This document shows, one piece after another, positions 59,593-64,000 of a stretch of DNA of 64,000 bases. Every line of letters starts with the position of its first letter. The first letter of the stretch is position 1. The notes beneath the pieces are model-generated. The model was not told the DNA's origin. It saw nothing but the letters and a program-made list of their open reading frames with translations, and did no database searches. The translations under genes and the position numbers were made by a program. Source of the DNA: Actinophytocola sp050699915 (GTDB lineage Bacteria; Actinomycetota; Actinomycetes; Mycobacteriales; Pseudonocardiaceae); the NCBI RefSeq assembly GCF_050699915.1, contig NZ_JBOHGA010000001.1, positions 1 through 64,000 on the forward strand, given 5' to 3'.

Positions 59593-61176
59593 ATGTCCGC
59601 TGCGAACCTCTCACCTGAATCGCGTGCCGGACGTCGGGAATGGATCGGGTTGGGCGTGCTGGTACTGCCGTCCATGCTCCTGTTCATGATGCTCACGATC
59701 CTGTTCCTGGCCATCCCGCACATGGCCGCCGACCTGGCGCCCAGTAGTACGGAGATGCTGTGGATCCTTGACATCTACGGTTTCCTGATGGCCGGGTTCC
59801 TGGTCGCGATGGGCACGTTGGCCGACAGGATCGGCCGCCGGAAGCTGCTCGTGATCGGCGCTGCAGTATTCGGTGTCGTCTCGATTCTCGCCGCATACAC
59901 CGACGAACCGGCCATGATGATCCTCTGGCGGGCGATCCTCGGCATCGCGGCCGCGACACAGATGCCCTCGACGCTGGGCCTGATCTTCACGATGTTCCGC
60001 GACGCGAAGCAACGCGGAATCGCCATCGGTGTGTGGGCCGCCGGCATCTCCGCCGGTGTCGCCCTCGGCCCGTTGCTGTCCGGAATCCTGCTGGAGGCGT
60101 TCACCTGGCGCGCGACCTTCCTGGTCGCGGTGCCGGTCATGGCCGTGGTCGTGATCGGAGCACCCCTGCTGCTGCCCGAGCACCGCGACACGAACGCCGG
60201 CCGGCTGGACCTGGTCAGCGTGCTGCTGTTGCTCGCCACGCTGCTGCCGTTCATCTACGGCATCAAGGCGCTGGCCAAGGACGACCCGCTCGCGGTGGCA
60301 CTGCTGACGGTCGCGGTCGGGCTCGGCTTCGGCGCGTGGTTCGTCATCCGCCAGCTGCGTTCGGATGCTCCACTGCTGGACGTGCGGCTGTTCGCGAACC
60401 GAACGGTCAGCGGCGCCCTGGGTGTGTTCATCCTGGCCGCGTCCGCGCTGGGTGGCGTGTACCTCCTGTTCACGCAGTACCTGCAGCTCGTCGCGGACCT
60501 CTCGCCGCTGGAGACGGGGCTCGCGATCCTGCCCGGCGCGGCGCTGCTGGTGGTGGTCTCGGTCGTCGCACCGATCATCGCTCGCCGGGTCCGGCCCGGG
60601 TACGTCATCGCCTTCGGCCTCGCCGTGCAGGTGATCGGCTACCTGATGCTCACCCAGGTGGAGAGCACGTCCGGGCTGCCACTGCTGATCGCGAGCTTCA
60701 TCGTGCTCTACCCGGCGGTCAACCCGGCCATGGCGTTCACCACCGACCTGGTGGTCGGATCGGTGCCGCCGGAGAAGGCCGGCGCCGGCTCGGGTCTCAG
60801 CACCACCGCGAACGACCTGGGCATCTCGCTCGGCGTCGCGCTGCTCGGCAGCATCGGCATCGCGGCCTACCGCAGCGAGATCGACGGCACCCTGCCGTCT
60901 GGGCTGCCGGCCGAGGCGGCCGCGTCCGCCAAGGACAGCATGGACGGCGCCGTCGCGGCCGCGGGTGCACTGCCCGCCGACCTGAGTGCGGCCGTCCTCG
61001 AGCCGGCGCGGGCCGCGTTCACCAGCGGGTTGAACCTCGCCGCGATCGTGGCCGCGGTGATCGCCGCCGCCGGTGCGATCCTCGCCGCGGTCCGGCTTCG
61101 CCACGTGCCGCCCACCGGCTCGGCCAAGGCCGGGCAGGACAGCGACACGAAGTCGGACGAAGCGGAAACCGTGTAA
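59593..61176 (+). CDS. MFS drug exporter, DHA2 (14 TM)
   Basis: 527 residues with fourteen expected membrane helices, QacA/SmvA/EmrB-like. Motif A in GTLADRIGRRKLLVIG, motif B LWRAILGIAAATQMPSTL, and the DHA2 motif C region AAGISAGVALGPLLSGILLE. ATG 59593 has GAAGGAAG five bases upstream; ATG 59560 is also in frame and less likely. The C-terminal tail is charged. Its position in the cluster and the operator-like palindrome upstream suggest a product-induced exporter. It is followed 30 bases later by the acyl-CoA dehydrogenase gene. Confidence 0.9.
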   Translation: MSAANLSPESRAGRREWIGLGVLVLPSMLLFMMLTILFLAIPHMAADLAPSSTEMLWILDIYGFLMAGFLVAMGTLADRIGRRKLLVIGAAVFGVVSILAAYTDEPAMMILWRAILGIAAATQMPSTLGLIFTMFRDAKQRGIAIGVWAAGISAGVALGPLLSGILLEAFTWRATFLVAVPVMAVVVIGAPLLLPEHRDTNAGRLDLVSVLLLLATLLPFIYGIKALAKDDPLAVALLTVAVGLGFGAWFVIRQLRSDAPLLDVRLFANRTVSGALGVFILAASALGGVYLLFTQYLQLVADLSPLETGLAILPGAALLVVVSVVAPIIARRVRPGYVIAFGLAVQVIGYLMLTQVESTSGLPLLIASFIVLYPAVNPAMAFTTDLVVGSVPPEKAGAGSGLSTTANDLGISLGVALLGSIGIAAYRSEIDGTLPSGLPAEAAASAKDSMDGAVAAAGALPADLSAAVLEPARAAFTSGLNLAAIVAAVIAAAGAILAAVRLRHVPPTGSAKAGQDSDTKSDEAETV

Positions 61177-61206
61177 GGAATTTCAGCCCGGCGGGTTGGA
61201 GACGGG

Positions 61207-63051
61207 ATGGCCATCGTGGAACAGTCCGGAACCAGTGGGTCCGATGTGGACATGACCGCACCAGACGCGGCTCGGCCGAGCTTCGGCCGCGGGCTGTTCC
61301 ACGGCCGGCCGCGAATCGATCTGCTCAACCTGCCGGGCCCCCTTTCCCGCCTGGACGAGGAGAGCGAGGATTTCCTCGCCCGGTTGCGGGTTCTCTGCAC
61401 CGAGATCGACGGCCGACGGATCGAGCGGGAGAATCGGATTCCTCGCGAGGTGATCGCCGACCTGAGGAACATCGGCGCCTTCTGTATCAAGATTCCCAAG
61501 GACTACGGCGGGCTGGGCCTGCCGGGCGTGTGCTATCACAGGGCGCTGATGCTCGTCAGCACCACGCACCCGGCGCTGGGGGAGCTCCTCGCGGCACACC
61601 AGGCCATCGGGTTGCCACAGCCGATCCTGCTGTTCGGTACCGAGGAGCAGAAGCGCGAGTTCCTGCCGCGGTGCGTGCGGGAGATCTCCGCGTTCGTCCT
61701 TACGGAGCCGGATATCGGCAACGACCCGTTCCGCATGCACACCACGGCGGTGCACAGCGCGGACGGCTCCGGCTACACCCTCGACGGGGTGAAGTCCTGG
61801 GCCACCAACGGCACGCTCGCCGAGCTGCTCGTCGTCATGGCCATGGTGCCGCCCTCCGACCAAGGCCCGGGAGGCATGACCGCCTTCGTCGTGGAGGCGC
61901 GCGACCCGGGTGTCACGGTGGAACACCGCAGTGCCTTCCTCGGCCTGCGCGGCCTGGAGAACGGAACGCTTCGGCTGCACGAGGTCCTGGTGCCCGCGTG
62001 CAACCGGATCGGCGGCGAGGGCGACGGCCTCGAGGTCGCACTGGCGGCGCAGGGCACCGGGCGGCTGTCGCTGCCGGCGGTGTGTGCCGCCGCCGCGAAG
62101 TGGAGCCTCAAGATCGCCCGGGAGTGGTCGCGGGTACGGGTGCAGTGGGATCGCCCCATCGGCGAACACGAGGCGGTGGCCGGGAAGATCGCGTACATCG
62201 CGGCGACCGCGTTCGCGCTGGAGGCCATGGTCGAGGTGTCCGGCCGGCACGCCGACGCCGGCACGGTCGACACCGGCACCGAAGCGGAGCTGGCGAAGCT
62301 GTACGCGTCGGAGAAGGCGTGGACCATCGCCGACGAGCTCGTGCAGATCCGGGGAGGGCGCGGCTACGAGACGGCCGAGTCGGCGGCGGCGCGCGGTGAG
62401 AAGGGCGTGCCCGCCGAACAGGTCCTGCGCGACCTGCGGATCGGCCGGATCTTCGACGGTTCGAGTGAGGCACTGCGGGTCTTCATCGCCCAGGAGGCCC
62501 TCACCGGCGGTGTCGAGACCGGCCGATTGCCGGACATCGTCGGCGCGACGCGGGTCGGCGCGTGGTACGCGCGGGCGCTGCTCAGCCCTGGCGCCTCCGT
62601 GCTGCGGCCCGCCGACTTCGGCGCGCTGGCCACGCACGTGCGTTACGTGGAGCGTGCGAGCCGCCGCCTCGCCCGAAGGCTCGGCCGGCCCCGCTGGGCG
62701 GATGTCGAGGAGCGCCAGCTGTTCCTCGGCCGGATCGTCGACATCGCCGCGGAGCTGTACGCGATGAGCGCGAGCTGTGTCTACGCCCGGGCCCGCGCCG
62801 AGGACCGCGACGCGGCGACCGCGCTGGCGGACACGTTCTGCCGCCAGGCGCGCGGCCGGGTGGCGGAGCTGTTCGACCGCCTGCGCCGCAACACCGACGA
62901 CCACGACCGTGCGGTGGCACGCCAGGTTCTCGACGACCGGTACACGTGGCTGGAGGACGGGATTCTGGACCCGTCGATCGACGGGCCGTGGATCGCGGAG
63001 CCGGCCCGGGACCCGTCGCGCCCAGCCAACGAGCGCCGTAACGCGGCATAG
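61207..63051 (+). CDS. Acyl-CoA dehydrogenase homologue, long form
   Basis: 614 residues, about 200 longer than standard enzymes. N-terminal helical domain (IPKDYGGLGLPGVCYHRALM), flavin/substrate strand FVLTEPDIGNDPFRMHTTAV, YTLDGVKSWATNGTLAELLV, C-terminal helices ELVQIRGGRGYETAESAAAR, and a VLCAD-like extra C-terminal helical domain of about 180 residues. The usual catalytic Glu segment (YEGT) reads GRIFDGSSEALRVF, so the base is Asp. Activity on an acyl-thioester (dehydrogenation to enoyl) is expected but may be altered. ATG 61207 with GGAG upstream. It ends at a strong terminator. Confidence 0.85.
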   Translation: MAIVEQSGTSGSDVDMTAPDAARPSFGRGLFHGRPRIDLLNLPGPLSRLDEESEDFLARLRVLCTEIDGRRIERENRIPREVIADLRNIGAFCIKIPKDYGGLGLPGVCYHRALMLVSTTHPALGELLAAHQAIGLPQPILLFGTEEQKREFLPRCVREISAFVLTEPDIGNDPFRMHTTAVHSADGSGYTLDGVKSWATNGTLAELLVVMAMVPPSDQGPGGMTAFVVEARDPGVTVEHRSAFLGLRGLENGTLRLHEVLVPACNRIGGEGDGLEVALAAQGTGRLSLPAVCAAAAKWSLKIAREWSRVRVQWDRPIGEHEAVAGKIAYIAATAFALEAMVEVSGRHADAGTVDTGTEAELAKLYASEKAWTIADELVQIRGGRGYETAESAAARGEKGVPAEQVLRDLRIGRIFDGSSEALRVFIAQEALTGGVETGRLPDIVGATRVGAWYARALLSPGASVLRPADFGALATHVRYVERASRRLARRLGRPRWADVEERQLFLGRIVDIAAELYAMSASCVYARARAEDRDAATALADTFCRQARGRVAELFDRLRRNTDDHDRAVARQVLDDRYTWLEDGILDPSIDGPWIAEPARDPSRPANERRNAA

Positions 63052-63063
63052 GGGAGTCGCCGC

Positions 63064-63101
63064 ACGAAACGGCCGGACGGGAGACCGTCCGGCCGTTTCG
63101 T
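63064..63101. terminator. Strong bidirectional terminator
   Basis: ACGAAACGGCCGGACGG and its complement CCGTCCGGCCGTTTCGT form a perfect 17-bp stem with a GAGA loop, in the 60-bp gap between two convergent genes. It is the clearest terminator in the window. Confidence 0.92.
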
Positions 63102-63111
63102 CCACCCGGGA

Positions 63112-64000
63112 CTACGCCGGGACCGCCTCGATCAGCGACAGCGGGCCGGCGGCCCGCGGCGACACCGACCGAACGGCGAAACCGGTCTCCTCCAGCATCG
63201 CGCGGAAGCGGCTCTCCGTCCGCTCCCGGCCGCCGGAGTTCACCAGCATGTTCATGTCCGTGTAGAACATGATCGGGTCGCCCGACGTCGCGGTCTCCGG
63301 CAGGATCGACCCGACGATCAGCAGAGTCGCCGCGTCCGGCATGTGCGCGCGGCACGTGCGCAGCAGCGCGCATGCCGGCTCGTCGTCCCAGTCCTGGAAC
63401 ACACTCTTGATGATGTACAGGTCACCCTCGTTCGGTACCGCCTCGAAGAAGTCGCCCGCGACCACCTCGGCCCGGTCGGCGACACCGGCCGCGGCGAGGA
63501 CGTCGCCGGCCTGTGCCACGCCGCTGGGACTGTCGAGCACGACCCCGTTCACGTGGGCGTTCGCCGTGAGGATCGCCGCGAGCAGAGTGCCGTCGCCACC
63601 ACCGATGTCGACGACTGACTTGACGTCCGCGAAGTCGTACGCGGCCGCGATCTGCCCCGCCGAGATCCGTGCCTCCTGGCTCATCGCCTGGTTGAACAGC
63701 GCGCTCAGATCCGGGTTGTCGGCGAGGTAGGAGTAGATGTTCTGGCCCAGGACGTGGTTCCAGGCGGCCTCGCCGGTACGCACGGAGTGGTCGAGTCCCA
63801 GCCACGCGCGGAAGTGCGACTCGTGGCAGAACATGCGGGTGAAGGCGTAGAGCGAGTTCGGGGAGTCGGAGCGCAGCTGTGCGCCGACGTCGGTGAGCCC
63901 GAACCGTCCCGGCTCCGGCTCGGTGGTGATCCCGACCGCGGCGAGCAGGCGCAGCATCCGGCGCAGCGACGGCTCGTGCGAACCGGTCGCCGTGGCCAGG
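63112..64000 (-). CDS. SAM-dependent O-methyltransferase homologue (5' end cut off by window)
   Basis: About 296 residues visible; the frame is open at base 64000 and reads ATGSHEPSLRRMLRLLAAVG at the left border of the family, so some 30 to 45 N-terminal residues are missing. Class I methyltransferase of the acetylserotonin/hydroxyneurosporene type: winged-helix dimerisation part, VVDIGGGDGTLLAAILTANA (SAM loop), and AAGPLSLIEAVPA at the end. The segment that normally reads HDWDD with the catalytic His is VFQDWDDEPACALLR, with Gln. Methyl transfer without base help, or a different reaction as in RdmB-like homologues, is possible. Confidence 0.85.
   Translation of the reverse strand, partial: LATATGSHEPSLRRMLRLLAAVGITTEPEPGRFGLTDVGAQLRSDSPNSLYAFTRMFCHESHFRAWLGLDHSVRTGEAAWNHVLGQNIYSYLADNPDLSALFNQAMSQEARISAGQIAAAYDFADVKSVVDIGGGDGTLLAAILTANAHVNGVVLDSPSGVAQAGDVLAAAGVADRAEVVAGDFFEAVPNEGDLYIIKSVFQDWDDEPACALLRTCRAHMPDAATLLIVGSILPETATSGDPIMFYTDMNMLVNSGGRERTESRFRAMLEETGFAVRSVSPRAAGPLSLIEAVPA

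Noticed and set aside
1..64000. CRISPR arrays, tRNA or rRNA genes, riboswitches
   Set aside because: No regularly spaced repeats, no cloverleaf or rRNA-like sequence, and no recognisable riboswitch core were seen by eye; a covariance-model scan would be the decisive test.

Overview
The window is high-GC DNA with GTG/ATG starts, Shine-Dalgarno sites and many ATGA overlaps. It carries WXG100-type proteins, an SARP/AfsR regulator, PAC2 and QcrB genes. This fits a filamentous actinomycete, most likely of the Pseudonocardiales (inference; no rRNA gene is present to settle it).

Left part (1 to about 28.6 kb), mixed and partly decayed. It opens with the 5' part of a nitrate-reductase-like molybdoenzyme. 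Next comes a LacI-regulated secreted alpha-L-rhamnosidase whose upstream sugar-transporter genes have been reduced to a stub. Then follow a PAC2 protein, a VWA protein, an ArsR/SRPBCC pair, a secreted peptidase, an AraC regulator, a small secreted protein, a TPR regulator, a stand-alone QcrB paralogue, an MBL hydrolase, an ABC exporter with a divergent two-component system, and three type VII secretion-related genes. Between these lie gene remnants: IS30, a second IS, IS256, GntR, serine recombinase, DUF2278 and TPR protein. This points to an island-like, rearranged region.

Right part (28.7 to 64 kb), a biosynthetic gene cluster that continues past the right edge. An SARP/NB-ARC/TPR activator faces a seven-gene operon on the minus strand. 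The operon runs: SbnA-like synthase, NRPS A-T-C, NRPS (half C)-A-T-C-A-T-TE, AzlD, AzlC, an enolase-superfamily epimerase, and a threonine-synthase-like enzyme. An SbnB-like dehydrogenase is divergent. SbnA plus SbnB make L-2,3-diaminopropionate (Dap). Read by hand, the adenylation codes suggest a Val-like residue, Ser, and a residue held in an acidic pocket that would suit Dap. The release thioesterase has Cys in place of the nucleophile Ser (GHCAG). The condensation domain before the last module has HD in place of HH.

Beyond this lie a KASIII / 3-hydroxyacyl-CoA dehydrogenase / unknown protein / MFS / P450 operon, an MBL hydrolase, a two-component system coupled to an ABC exporter, a second P450 with a PPOX-like partner, a TenA-fold protein, a 14-TM MFS exporter, an acyl-CoA dehydrogenase homologue and an O-methyltransferase homologue (cut by the edge). 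Several of these tailoring enzymes have changed catalytic residues.

Working model (inference): a short Val/Ser/Dap-type peptide, released by a Cys thioesterase in an unusual way (strained ring or macrocycle possible), then oxidised and perhaps acylated, and exported by MFS/ABC/AzlCD systems. I do not recognise it as a known cluster.
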